Assembly (NCBI GenBank): GCA_016842085.1
Contig: JAEVEX010000069.1
Span: forward strand, 1 to 64,000
Direction: 5' to 3'
DNA: 64,000 bases
Source of the DNA: Candidatus Thermoflexus tengchongensis
GTDB taxonomy: Bacteria > Chloroflexota > Anaerolineae > Thermoflexales > Thermoflexaceae
Both the position numbers and the translations under genes were made by a program. Numbering within the stretch: position 1 is the first letter of the stretch; each line of letters starts with the position of its first letter. The notes beneath the pieces are model-generated. The model did not search any database and had not been told where the DNA came from. It was given only the letters and a program-made list of their open reading frames with translations. Shown here one piece after another: positions 8,659-16,590 of this stretch.

Positions 8659-9480
8659 ATGACCCACTGGTTCCTGGCCATTGAGGGCGTGATCGGCGCC
8701 GGCAAGACCACGCTGGCTCGCATGCTGGCCCCGGCGCTGGGAGCATATCCGATCCTGGAGCGATTCGAGGAGAACCCTTTCCTGCCGCACTTCTATCGGG
8801 ATCGCGCCCGCTATGCCTTTCCCACTCAGATCTTTTTCCTGCTGAGCCGGTATCGCCAGCACCAGGAGCTCGCCGCCCACCTGGCGCATGAGCCGGTGGT
8901 CAGCGATTACATGTTCGCCAAGGATCGTCTCTTCGCCCATCTGAACCTGGAAGGGGATGAGCTGGCCCTTTACGAACAACTGCACAAAGCCCTGGCCGAG
9001 AAAACCCCTCAACCCACCCTGGTCCTTTACCTTCGAGCGGATACGGATACCCTGATGGCTCGCATCGCCATGCGGGATCGGCCTTACGAGCGGGGAATGG
9101 ATCGAGCCTATATCGAGCGTCTCCGGCTGGCCTACGAAGCGTTCTTTTCCACCTATGAAGGTCCTTTTCTGATGATCGACGCCACCCGTAATTTCGTGCA
9201 GGATGAGAACGTGTTCCGCGAGATCCTCCAGGAGGTGCGCGGGGCGCTGGGGCTGGCTCCTGCTCAGCAACCCCTTCCGGTTTTCCATCGCCCCCCATCC
9301 TCCCCCCCGCCATCCACCGAGGAAACCCTCGCACGGGCCTTCGCCGATCTGACCCGAACCATCGGTTCCCTCCGGGAGGCGCTCTTCGCGGAGCCGCGGG
9401 ATCCCCAGCAGATCGCTCACGTCCTTCAGATCTGTCAGCGGCAACTCGCCGCCATCGCTCAGGCCGCCGGGATTTCATGA
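8659..9480 (+). CDS. Deoxynucleoside kinase with C-terminal extension
   Basis: A 273-residue nucleotide-salvage enzyme of the dCK/dGK/dNK family, which phosphorylates deoxynucleosides with ATP in the cytoplasm. Walker A is GVIGAGKTT near residues 10-18. The substrate-site glutamate lies in LERFEENPF, the DRY/ERS-type region reads VVSDYMFAKDRLF, and the lid is RDRPYERGM. The kinase core ends near residue 205. A further 65 residues follow: a Pro-rich linker and a helical segment (EETLARAFADLTRTIGSLRE) not usual in the family, which is normally 200-220 aa. The ATG at 8659 follows GGGAGGCACCC. Which base it prefers cannot be told from sequence. Confidence 0.85.
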   Translation: MTHWFLAIEGVIGAGKTTLARMLAPALGAYPILERFEENPFLPHFYRDRARYAFPTQIFFLLSRYRQHQELAAHLAHEPVVSDYMFAKDRLFAHLNLEGDELALYEQLHKALAEKTPQPTLVLYLRADTDTLMARIAMRDRPYERGMDRAYIERLRLAYEAFFSTYEGPFLMIDATRNFVQDENVFREILQEVRGALGLAPAQQPLPVFHRPPSSPPPSTEETLARAFADLTRTIGSLREALFAEPRDPQQIAHVLQICQRQLAAIAQAAGIS

Positions 9481-9613
9481 GCCGGGGTGGTTTCCGGGAG
9501 CTTCGGGGGCCGCGGGGCATCGAAGGCGCCCGGCCGTCCGCAGATCCATAATTTGTGATGCCTAACGAATGGGGACAGCGCGTTCGATAAATTCGCCAGC
9601 CCTCCCCAAAAGA

Positions 9614-9696
9614 TATAGAATAAGGTTGGAGGCAGGTCGGGATAGGACCCCCGAGGATGGGGGTCTGACGGGCCGCGGAAGGCAACCCATCGGCCC
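9614..9696 (+). promoter_or_regulatory. Possible promoter and structured leader of the toxin gene
   Basis: This lies in the 312-bp gap 9481-9792. A TATAGAAT element (9614-9621) could be a -10 box, though no good -35 is visible 17 bases upstream. It is followed by two perfect hairpins: GACCCCC/GGGGGTC (9646-9652 with 9659-9665) and GGGCCG/CGGCCC (9670-9675 with 9691-9696). Neither is followed by a T run, so they look like leader structure. No known riboswitch class was recognised. The rest of the gap shows nothing. Confidence 0.35.
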
Positions 9697-9792
9697 TGGA
9701 GAAGAGCTGGATCTATGGAGGAAATGGCCTGCAGGGATCGTGTGGGCAGGACAGGCATCCGCAGGACAACCGGAAAGGGTGGTGGAGCTGGA

Positions 9793-10038
9793 ATGGTCCT
9801 TCGGATTACTGAGCGCGCACAACGAGCGCTGGACGAGCTCCATCCGAAACATCGGGAACAGGTGATGCGGCGAATCCGTCAGCTGGCGACCGCTCAGCGC
9901 CCGCTGCTGACGAAGATTCGCCATGATCGGGGAGAGCTGCTGTCGTATCGGGCTGGGGAATATCGGATTTATTTGACCTGGGATGAGCAGACCTTGCAGA
10001 TCGAGGACATCCGTAAACGCAACGACGCCTATCGCTGA
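9793..10038 (+). CDS. RelE-like toxin (mRNA interferase family), orphan
   Basis: An 81-residue protein of the RelE/ParE toxin superfamily. It shows the expected order: an N-terminal strand (MVLRITERAQRALDELH), helices with HREQVMRRIRQLA, then the strand core LLSYRAGEYRIYLTW and the C-terminal IEDIRKRNDAYR, close to the family's 'I..I..R.DAYR' end. RelE toxins cleave mRNA at the ribosome. The ATG at 9793 follows GGTGGAG; a longer frame begins in unlikely coding sequence. No antitoxin gene is visible on either side (312 bp upstream, 346 bp downstream), which is unusual for this family. It may be a domesticated or remnant toxin. Confidence 0.7.
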   Translation: MVLRITERAQRALDELHPKHREQVMRRIRQLATAQRPLLTKIRHDRGELLSYRAGEYRIYLTWDEQTLQIEDIRKRNDAYR

Positions 10039-10215
10039 GGATGGCCAACGAGGCGCCCGGACGCCTGGATCATGGAAGAAGGTTCTCGTTTCCCCGCGCT
10101 GGCCCTTTACACCGGAAGGAAAGGCCAGCCAGGATGAAGAGCATGGCTGGCGAAAGGGAGGGGTTTTTTACATGCTGGGGGTTAGGGCCAGGAAGGCGAG
10201 ATGCCCTCCTCTTTT

Positions 10216-10323
10216 GTGGTTTCGGGTCGCAGGGAGGAAGGAGAAGGGAGGAAGGAGAAAACAATTGGATGGGGGATCGGGCCGGCCCCAGAAGCCCCCG
10301 GAGGAGACCAGCTGCGTAACCCC
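10216..10323 (+). repeat. Dispersed intergenic repeat, modules A and B
   Basis: Module A (TGGTTTCGGGTCGCAGGGAG, 10216-10235) is followed by GGAAGGAG tandem units and then module B (GGCCCCAGAAGCCCCCGGAG to GCGTAACCCC, 10284-10323). Both modules recur elsewhere in the window. It fills most of the 346-bp gap 10039-10384, in which no gene is visible. Confidence 0.65.
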
Positions 10324-10384
10324 AATCCGGTATAAGATCCAGCGCCTCAATGGCAATATACCCTCCGGAAGGAGGTGATTTCTT

Positions 10385-10933
10385 TTGCCTCGCTCAACCC
10401 ATTCGATTCGCATCGTGCAGGAGCCCCTCTCTGGCTCCGCGGATCTCGTAGATCTCTACTTGCGTGCCTACCAACCCTTGGGAGATTATTACTATCGCCA
10501 CCGCACGGAAGTGAAAGCTTATCTGAAATGGCTCCGCCATCGGGATCCTCACGGCTCTTTCATCGCCTACGATGGGGATCGCCCCGTGGGGTTCATCGCC
10601 ACAGACTCCCGGTGGGACCATGGGACGGTGGGAGCGATTCATGAACTGGTGGTGGATCCGGGATATCAGGGGCGTGGCCTGGGACGTGCCTTATTGCTAC
10701 GGGGGATGGCCTATCTGCGCTCCCGGGGCTGTCGGGTTTGCGAGCTCTGGGTAGGTGAGCGTAACGATCGAGCCCGCGCGATCTATCGGGGTCTGGGCTT
10801 TCAGGAAAACGGGCGATGGGGGAAATGGATCCAGATGGTGCGTTCGCTGGAGGATCTGCCGGAAGGCATCGATCTGGAAGCGGCTCTCGTCGGATCGTCG
10901 CCCTCTATCCCGGGCTCCTCTGAAGATCCGTGA
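10385..10933 (+). CDS. GNAT-family N-acetyltransferase
   Basis: A 182-residue acetyl-CoA-dependent acyltransferase. Motif A is VVDPGYQGRGLGRALLLRG, with the acetyl-CoA pyrophosphate loop Q-G-R-G-L-G. Motif B follows as RAIYRGLGFQENGRW. Upstream strands (GSFIAYDGDRPVGFIA) fit the GNAT fold. The start is a TTG at 10385 with a strong GGAGGTG eight bases upstream. RimI-like enzymes and small-molecule acetyltransferases share these motifs, so the substrate is unknown. The gene is separated from cinA by 128 bp and from the toxin by repeats. Confidence 0.85.
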   Translation: MPRSTHSIRIVQEPLSGSADLVDLYLRAYQPLGDYYYRHRTEVKAYLKWLRHRDPHGSFIAYDGDRPVGFIATDSRWDHGTVGAIHELVVDPGYQGRGLGRALLLRGMAYLRSRGCRVCELWVGERNDRARAIYRGLGFQENGRWGKWIQMVRSLEDLPEGIDLEAALVGSSPSIPGSSEDP

Positions 10934-11061
10934 GCCCTGCGGGTTCAAAGCTACATATTCGGCTCGCCCCGGGAGCCTGGTGGGCCTCAAAAACAGGCGC
11001 TCCGCCCGGCCCCCTGAAGCCCTCCCGGGGGAAACCCAACCCGTGAACAGGCGGAGGATAT

Positions 11062-12222
11062 ATGCCCAACGCGGAGGTCCTGGCTACCGGCACGGAGCTG
11101 CTGAGCGGAGACCTGGTGGACACCAATTCGGCCCGGATTGCCCGCGCCCTTCAATCGCTCTCCATCCCTCTGGTTCAGATCACGGTCGTTGGGGACGATC
11201 TGCCCCGCATGGTGGCCGCCATCCGGGCCGCGATGGCCCGGAGCGAGATCCTCATCATCAGCGGGGGTCTGGGCCCTACGGTGGACGATGTGACACGGGA
11301 AGCGGTCGCCGAGGCCCTGGGACGGCCGCTGATCTTCGATCCGGAGCTTTTCGAATCCATCCGCGCCCGTTTCCAGGCCTTTGGGTTCCCCATGCCGGAG
11401 AACAACCGCCGTCAGGCATTCCGCCCCCAGGGCTCCCGGGTGATCCCCAACCCGATCGGAACCGCCCCGGGGTTCCTGATTGAGGAGGGAGACCGTATCC
11501 TTTTCGCCCTTCCAGGGGTCCCCCGCGAGCTGGAGCGGATGCTCACGGAATCGGTGATCCCCTATCTGGAGCGGCGATTCCCGCCGGCCGAGGCGATGGT
11601 CTGGAGGGTAGTTCGCACGATCGGGATGGGCGAGAGCTTCATCGACGAACGCTTGCGGGATCTCCTGGAGGGGGAGAATCCCCGGGTGGGGCTGAACGCC
11701 CATCCCGGGATGGTGGATATCCGCATCCAGGCCCGGGGGGCCACACGCGAAGAAGCCGCTGCCCGGGCCGAGGCCGCTGTTCAAACCATCCGGGAGCGCC
11801 TCCGCTGGGCCGTTTACGGGGAAGGAACCTGCACACCCGAGGAGGCTTTGATCGCCGTGCTTCGGGAGCGCGGGCTCACGCTGGCCACCCTGGAGCGGGG
11901 CACGCTGGGCCTGCTGGGCGGGCGCCTGGCGGCGGCCGATCCGGAGGGCCAGGTCTTTCGCATCGGGGAGGTGCGCTCTCGACGGGTGGCCGCCCCCGAA
12001 CATGCGGCGGAAGCGATCCGCCGCCAGGCGGGAACCGCAGTGGGTTTGGCTGCGGAAGTTCTCCCCGAAGGGGAGAACTTCCAGATCACCGTCGCCATGG
12101 CCGCTTCGGAAGGCTCCCGCACCCTGCAGCGCGGCCATCGAGGCCCCCTGCCCCACGCGGCGGAATGGGCGGCGAACGCCGCCATGGGCCTGCTCTGGCG
12201 CTGGCTCCAGGAGGCCCCATGA
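11062..12222 (+). CDS. cinA: CinA-family protein with degenerate NMN deamidase domain
   Basis: A 386-residue CinA-type protein. Residues 1-170 form the MoCF-biosynthesis/COG1058 domain (ATGTELLSGDLVDTNS, ISGGLGPTVDDVTREA), linked in CinA to ADP-ribose pyrophosphatase activity. A KH-like middle part follows, then from about 255 a CinA C-terminal domain, which in active members deamidates NMN. There the catalytic stretch usually reads T.ESCTGG; here it is LATLERGTLGLLGG, lacking both the serine and the cysteine, so deamidase activity is doubtful. The ATG at 11062 follows GGCGGAGG. The stop overlaps the scpA start (ATGA), so the two are translationally coupled. Confidence 0.85.
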   Translation: MPNAEVLATGTELLSGDLVDTNSARIARALQSLSIPLVQITVVGDDLPRMVAAIRAAMARSEILIISGGLGPTVDDVTREAVAEALGRPLIFDPELFESIRARFQAFGFPMPENNRRQAFRPQGSRVIPNPIGTAPGFLIEEGDRILFALPGVPRELERMLTESVIPYLERRFPPAEAMVWRVVRTIGMGESFIDERLRDLLEGENPRVGLNAHPGMVDIRIQARGATREEAAARAEAAVQTIRERLRWAVYGEGTCTPEEALIAVLRERGLTLATLERGTLGLLGGRLAAADPEGQVFRIGEVRSRRVAAPEHAAEAIRRQAGTAVGLAAEVLPEGENFQITVAMAASEGSRTLQRGHRGPLPHAAEWAANAAMGLLWRWLQEAP

Positions 12223-12959
12223 GCCTTCCGTTCAAACCCTCTCTCCCCCCGGTGCGACTCCCTGTTTTCGAGGGGCCGCTCGATCTCCTTCTCTATCTGA
12301 TCGAGCGGAACGACCTGGATATCACCCAGATCTCCCTGGCCCAGGTCACCGCCCAGTATCTGGAGTATGTGACCATTCTCCAGGCATTAACTCTGGATCA
12401 GCTGGCGGAATATCTGGTGATCGCCGCCAAACTGCTTTACATCAAATCCTCCCTGCTGCTGCCGCGGCCCCCGGAGCCTGACGAACAGGAGGAAGACATC
12501 GGAGAGGCGCTGGTGGAGCAGTTGAAAGCTTATCGCCTCTTTCGGGCGCTGGCCCGCCAGCTCGCCGAACGGGAGGGGTTGACCGCTTATGGACGAACTG
12601 CACCCCCTCCCCAGCCGGAGGCTCCCGGGATCGGATTGGAGGGCATTCGCCTGGAAGATCTCCTTCGCCTGGCCCGCCACGCGCTGCTCGCTCAGCCCGA
12701 GGCGCCTACTGTGGATCGCTTCCTCACCCCCTATCGTCTGACCATTCATGAGGCGATCGAACGAATTCTGGAGGCGGTGCAGGATCGACAGCGTGTGGCG
12801 CTCAGGCATCTGCTTCGCGAAGCGGAGACCCGCTACGATCTCATCGCGCTTTTCCTGGGCCTGCTGGAACTTCTCAAACAACGCCGGGTGATCGCTCGCC
12901 AGAGCCGGCTGTTCGATGAGATTTACATCGAACCCTATCCTCCAGTTTTTCTCACGTAG
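12219..12959 (+). CDS. scpA: Segregation and condensation protein A
   Basis: A 246-residue kleisin that binds SMC heads and ScpB in the bacterial condensin complex acting in chromosome segregation. The N-terminal signature FEGPLDLLLYLIERNDLDI is followed by the helical LAEYLVIAAKLLYIKSSLLLP. The C-terminal winged helix contains ETRYDLIALFLGLLELLKQRRV and QSRLFDEIYI. The start ATG at 12219 overlaps the cinA stop by four bases. No scpB or smc is in the window; scpB commonly follows scpA but here a convergent Fur-type regulator gene comes next. Confidence 0.92.
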   Translation: MSLPFKPSLPPVRLPVFEGPLDLLLYLIERNDLDITQISLAQVTAQYLEYVTILQALTLDQLAEYLVIAAKLLYIKSSLLLPRPPEPDEQEEDIGEALVEQLKAYRLFRALARQLAEREGLTAYGRTAPPPQPEAPGIGLEGIRLEDLLRLARHALLAQPEAPTVDRFLTPYRLTIHEAIERILEAVQDRQRVALRHLLREAETRYDLIALFLGLLELLKQRRVIARQSRLFDEIYIEPYPPVFLT

Positions 12960-13095
12960 TCGCCTGTCCCCACCCCGGGCTGGTCCATTTATGCCCGGGC
13001 TCTTCCCTTCCGGACGATTGAATCGGGGCTGAGGCGGCTGGGCCCGAACTGGGAAGACGGATGGAACGACCACCACAAACAGCGGGCCGCCCATA

Positions 13096-13524
13096 TTACG
13101 GCGCGCCTCGACAGGAAGCGCACAATCCCAGCACGGTTACTTCCACCCGGCGCACCTGATAGCCCCGCGTGCGATCCAGAGCGAGACGGAGCGGCTCCAG
13201 GAATATCCCCTCCAGGTGCTCCAGCCGTCCACACCGTTCGCACAGGAAATGCCCGTGGTCCGGCTGCGTCCGCCACTCATATACCCGGCGGCCCCCTCCC
13301 AGTTCATGCTGCTCCACCAGACCCAGGCGAACGAACAGCCGGAGGGCTCGATAAACCGTGGAGAGATCCACACCGGGATAACGTTTCTGCAGGGCCGAAT
13401 GGATCTCTTCGGCGGTCATGTGACGATCTGCAGCGCGAATCACCTCCAGCACCATCAACCGCTGTGGGGTCACGCGGTAGCCATGCTCCCGCAACAAGCG
13501 ACGGGTATGAACACAATGCGGCAT
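13096..13524 (-). CDS. Fur-family metalloregulator, probably nickel (Nur-like)
   Basis: A 142-residue Fur-superfamily repressor. The winged helix (residues 1-80) has the signature RVTPQRLMVLEVIRAADRHMTAEEI and DLSTVYRALRLFVRLGLV. The dimerisation part has a His-rich metal site (HELGGGRRVYEWRTQPDHGH) and two CXXC pairs (CERC and CASC) for structural zinc. The ATG at 13524 follows AAAGGAG. It is the last gene after cbiM, cbiQ and cbiO in the same direction, all for Ni/Co uptake. Together with the TTGC-type palindrome upstream of cbiM, that context suggests nickel or cobalt sensing. The gap of 96 bp to cbiO leaves room for its own promoter. Zur or PerR identity cannot be excluded. Confidence 0.85.
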   Translation of the reverse strand: MPHCVHTRRLLREHGYRVTPQRLMVLEVIRAADRHMTAEEIHSALQKRYPGVDLSTVYRALRLFVRLGLVEQHELGGGRRVYEWRTQPDHGHFLCERCGRLEHLEGIFLEPLRLALDRTRGYQVRRVEVTVLGLCASCRGAP

Positions 13525-13620
13525 GGCGCGCTCCTTTAAGAGAGTAGGGCTTATCCCTGCCCTCCCCGATCTGGCCGTTCTGGGGGCGCAGCGATGCTGC
13601 ACCCATGTCTTGTGAATCGA

Positions 13621-14334
13621 TTATGGGGGCTCCAGCCCATGAGCTTCCAGAAGCGCTTCATCCCGCAGGATCTCATGGGAAGGCCCATCTGCCACAATCC
13701 TCCCCTGATCCATGACGATCACCCGGGGGAACAGTTCAGCGACCAGGCGCATGTCATGGGTAGCCACCAGCATCGTCTGAGGAAGCCCCCGCAACAGCCG
13801 GATCAGCTCTCGACGGCCCCGGGGATCCAGGCCGGCCGTGGGTTCATCGAGCAACATGAGCTCGGGCCGAAGCGCCAGCACCGTGGCGATCGCCACCCGT
13901 TTCTTCTCCCCTACGCTTAAGTGATGGGAGACCCGGGAGGCTGCCCAGGTCATCCCGACCGCTTCCAGCGCCTGATCCACCCGCTCCCGTACCTCCTGCT
14001 CCGAGAGCCCCTGATAGATCGGTCCGAACGCCACATCGTCGAACACGGTAGGGGAGAACAACTGATCATCCGGATCCTGGAAGACCAGCCCGGCCTTCGC
14101 CCGGAGACGCCGGGGATCTCCGTTTCCTATGTCCTCTCCCTCCACCCGCAGGATCCCTGCCGTGGGGCGCAACAAGCCCCCCAGCACGAGCAACAAGGTG
14201 GATTTCCCCGCCCCGTTCGGCCCCACCAGAGCGATCTTCTCCCCCCGATAGATCCGCAGGGAGACTCCCTGCAACGCCGGATGACCGTCCGGATAAACGT
14301 AGACCAGCCCTTCCGCCTCGATGAGCGGGAGCAT
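13621..14334 (-). CDS. cbiO: Energy-coupling ATPase of a nickel/cobalt ECF transporter
   Basis: A 237-residue ABC ATPase of the CbiO/NikO/EcfA type. Walker A is VGPNGAGKSTLL near residues 38-49, the Q-loop FQDPDDQLFSPTVFDDVAFGP is the family's hallmark, the signature is LSVGEKKRVAIA and Walker B is LMLLDEPTAGLDP. It powers metal import with CbiQ and CbiM. The ATG at 14334 follows GGGAGGATCGG. It lies 174 bp downstream of cbiQ; a GC-rich hairpin-poor gap separates them. The C-terminus is short, with no extra domain. Confidence 0.92.
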   Translation of the reverse strand: MLPLIEAEGLVYVYPDGHPALQGVSLRIYRGEKIALVGPNGAGKSTLLLVLGGLLRPTAGILRVEGEDIGNGDPRRLRAKAGLVFQDPDDQLFSPTVFDDVAFGPIYQGLSEQEVRERVDQALEAVGMTWAASRVSHHLSVGEKKRVAIATVLALRPELMLLDEPTAGLDPRGRRELIRLLRGLPQTMLVATHDMRLVAELFPRVIVMDQGRIVADGPSHEILRDEALLEAHGLEPP

Positions 14335-14508
14335 CGACCGATCCTCCCGGGGGATTTTCCATAAGCTGTCCAGCCTCTCCGATTCGAGCCCGGCGGCATC
14401 AGCGCCGGTCAGGCGGCAGGCAAAAACGAAAGTGAAAAGAATATCCGGGAATCGGGCGGATCGCCGGGGTTGGCCCCCCTGCCCCAGGCCCCCATCGAAC
14501 AGGTCGGA

Positions 14509-15312
14509 TCAGAACATCCATCCCAGGAGCAGCGCCCCAAGCAGAAAGAGCAGGCCACCGATCAGAGGCGCGAGGTCCCGATAAGATAAAGAAGGCATGG
14601 AAAGCATGCGCACCTCCCCATCGTAGCCTCGCGCGACCATCGCCATGTAAATCCGCTCTCCCCGTTCCAGGGTGCGGAGAAACAGCGTCCCCACCATCCG
14701 ACCGGTCACCCGGGCCCGCCAGGCCAGCGTCCCCCCCACACGCCGGCCCGGGATCTCTGGAGCCACGCTCCGGGCTTCCCGGGCCCGCAGCATCCGGATC
14801 GCCTCGTCCACGAGAAGGAACAGGTAGCGCCACATCAACCCGAAGGTCATCACCAGAAAACGAGGAACCCCGATCGCCCGCATGGCCATCAGAAGATCCG
14901 GAAATGCGGTTGTCCCGACCAGGATCACCGCGATCTGGAGGGAAAGCCAGGATTTGAGGAGGACGCTCAGGAACCGGATCACCCCTTCCCCGCGCACCGA
15001 CACCAGCCATGGACCCAGGGGGAACGTGAGCCAGGAGGGGCCGGGAGCGGTGAACACCACGGGAAGGGCGGCCAGGACAAAGGGGAGAGCCAGCATCGAA
15101 CGTCGCAACACCCTCCGAATCCCCAGCCCCGAGAGGTGAGCGCCGATCCACGCTGCCGCGCCCATCAGGGCATAGGATAACCATGCCCCGGCCGGCAAGA
15201 GCGTAGCGGTCAGGATGAACCCCAGGGCCAGAACCAGCTTTACCCGGGGATCCAGTCGATGAACCGGGCTATCCAGAGGCTGATAAGGGTCGTGGAAGTG
15301 GAAGTGTGTCAT
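14509..15312 (-). CDS. cbiQ: Transmembrane T-component of Ni/Co ECF transporter
   Basis: A 267-residue integral membrane protein. It starts with the His-rich MTHFHFHDPY, then has several hydrophobic segments (for example LVLALGFILTATLLPAGAWL, LVMTFGLMWRYLFLLVDEA and LIGGLLFLLGALLLGW). The two Ala-Arg-Gly-type coupling motifs that touch the ATPase are visible as LRAREARS and VARGYDGE. It couples CbiO to the substrate-capturing CbiM. The start ATG at 15312 is preceded by sequence close to the end of cbiM (62 bp gap). Family and role are clear; the choice between nickel and cobalt is not. Confidence 0.9.
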   Translation of the reverse strand: MTHFHFHDPYQPLDSPVHRLDPRVKLVLALGFILTATLLPAGAWLSYALMGAAAWIGAHLSGLGIRRVLRRSMLALPFVLAALPVVFTAPGPSWLTFPLGPWLVSVRGEGVIRFLSVLLKSWLSLQIAVILVGTTAFPDLLMAMRAIGVPRFLVMTFGLMWRYLFLLVDEAIRMLRAREARSVAPEIPGRRVGGTLAWRARVTGRMVGTLFLRTLERGERIYMAMVARGYDGEVRMLSMPSLSYRDLAPLIGGLLFLLGALLLGWMF

Positions 15313-15374
15313 GCTGATCCCGGCCCCTTTGCTGCGCAGGGAAAATCGCCCTCCGGATCCTCTCCCCGTGAGGA

Positions 15375-16310
15375 CTACCTCGAGGCCTTTTCACTCCGGC
15401 GCGCACGTCGCCCGAGCCACAGGGCCATCACCAGCCCGAAGACCAGGAGAGCTCCCAGAATGCCGGCGAGGATCGTGGCCAGAGCCGGGTTGGGAAGACC
15501 AGGGATCGCATAATCGGGCAGCAGACTCAGGGGGGAGCGACGAGCCGCCTGAAGAAAACCCAGATCCTTTGCCACGCGCTCCAGCCCGTCCGGATCGGAA
15601 GAAGCGATCGGAGCCAGAAGCGTCAGAATCAGGGTCATGGCCAGCCCGGCGATCCACAGAGGAACCCGTCCGGCGACGGGCCGCTCGGCCACCAGCTCCC
15701 GGCGAACGGTGGCCAGGAAGGCCACCGCGCTCATCGTGATCAGTCCCTCCACTGCACCGATCAGGGCATGGATCCCCCCCATGGCGGGCAGGACGACATG
15801 GGCAGGCACCAGGCCGGAGAGGGCCAGCTCCAGGCCGGTGGCCAGCGCCCCCATCACCACCGCAGCCCAGCCCGCCAGGAACGCGGCCGCCGATCGCGCC
15901 CCGCGCCGGCCCCCGAACAGGCCGCGGAGCGTCTGATCCACCGCGTAAGCGACCAGCGCGCCCAGGATGCCCATATTGAAGATATTCGCCCCCAGGGCGA
16001 TCAGACCGCCATCCTGGAAGACCAGGGCCTGGATGGAAAGCACGCAGGTCAGGATCAGGATCGCCACCCACGGCCCGAAGAGCAGGGTGGCCAGGGCCGT
16101 CCCGATCAGATGGCCCGAGGTTCCTCCGGCGATCGGGAAGTTGAGCATCTGAGCCGCGAAGATTCCAGCGGCGACCACACCGATGATGGGGGTCTCTCGC
16201 TCTGTAAGCTCCCGGCTGACCCGCCGCAGCGCATACCCGCTGACCCCTGCGCTGACCCCCCAGAGGGGCAGCGCCACAGAAGGGGAAAGAAAGCCATCCG
16301 GGATATGCAT
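15375..16310 (-). CDS. cbiM: Substrate-binding membrane component CbiM/NikM, CbiN-like part fused
   Basis: A 311-residue membrane protein. The mature-type N-terminus MHIPDGFLSP is the signature of CbiM/NikM: the amino terminus and His2 bind the metal in studied members. Conserved IAGGTSGHLIGTALA and FQDGGLIALGANIFNMG follow. The last about 60 residues (LPDYAIPGLPNPALATILAGILGALLVF) look like the CbiN/NikN extracytoplasmic loop and final helix fused to CbiM, an NikMN-like layout. The ATG at 16310 follows GGGAGG; a longer frame would destroy the required MHIPDG start. It is the first gene of the transporter operon and lies 135 bp downstream of a promoter-operator region. Confidence 0.92.
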   Translation of the reverse strand: MHIPDGFLSPSVALPLWGVSAGVSGYALRRVSRELTERETPIIGVVAAGIFAAQMLNFPIAGGTSGHLIGTALATLLFGPWVAILILTCVLSIQALVFQDGGLIALGANIFNMGILGALVAYAVDQTLRGLFGGRRGARSAAAFLAGWAAVVMGALATGLELALSGLVPAHVVLPAMGGIHALIGAVEGLITMSAVAFLATVRRELVAERPVAGRVPLWIAGLAMTLILTLLAPIASSDPDGLERVAKDLGFLQAARRSPLSLLPDYAIPGLPNPALATILAGILGALLVFGLVMALWLGRRARRSEKASR

Positions 16311-16444
16311 GGAGGTCCTCCCGGACAAGAATCTACATTTGGGGCTTTCATTCAGGGAGGCAGGGGCTGGGAAGGGGTCCGGCTCCCACGACACGGTGGC
16401 CATGGCCCCTGCTCTCCAGGGATGCAGGTCCTATTTGCTGCAAG

Positions 16445-16472
16445 CTTATAGCAATTGCCAATAAATTGCAAA
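16445..16472 (-). promoter_or_regulatory. Candidate cbiM promoter overlapped by a Nur/Fur-type operator
   Basis: On the minus strand a TTTGCA -35 (16467-16472) and a TATAAG -10 (16445-16450) are 16 bases apart. Between and over them lies the inverted repeat GCAATT-N7-AATTGC (16451-16469). Read on the plus strand, it also gives TTGCCA-N5-TTGCAA (16455-16471), close to the published Streptomyces Nur box (tGCAa-N5-ttGCAA). A Fur-family gene closes the operon, so metal-dependent autoregulation is likely. This is inference; binding is not shown. Confidence 0.55.
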
Positions 16473-16500
16473 AACGGATCTGCGTGATAACTAAGTGGAC

Positions 16501-16590
16501 CCTGATCCCATAGGTTCGAATCCGGGAGTCCGGTAGCCCTTTCGCCAGCTCTTCAGGCTACGGAAGGGAGGAGAACATCCCTTCTGAGGG
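16501..16590 (+). ncRNA. Possible structured RNA upstream of a plus-strand terminator
   Basis: This lies in the 315-bp gap between cbiM and the aldehyde dehydrogenase gene, both on the minus strand. Perfect hairpins follow each other: GTAGCC/GGCTAC (16533-16538, 16556-16561) and GAAGGGA/TCCCTTC (16563-16569, 16578-16584). A terminator comes next. A GGTTCGAATCCGGGAG motif (16513-16528) recalls a tRNA T-arm or a cobalamin-riboswitch core, and GGTCAGGCGAGGCGCC (near 16590-16605) partly matches the B12 box. Neither fold is complete. No plus-strand gene follows. Confidence 0.35.

Noticed and set aside
10041-10319. Small plus-strand frames between the toxin and GNAT genes
   Set aside because: They lie within the dispersed repeat, are Gly/Arg-rich and have no ribosome-binding site or family resemblance.
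16311-16440. Cobalamin riboswitch in the cbiM leader (minus strand)
   Set aside because: A stretch resembling GCCACnGTG and GGGAGCCGG occurs, but the GGTGCGAATCC core and a good B12 box are missing in the right order.
16475-16532. tRNA gene suggested by GGTTCGAATCC
   Set aside because: The T-loop heptamer is present, but the T-stem does not pair beyond two bases, no D-arm or anticodon arm fits, and an acceptor stem would give a molecule of only about 60 nt.
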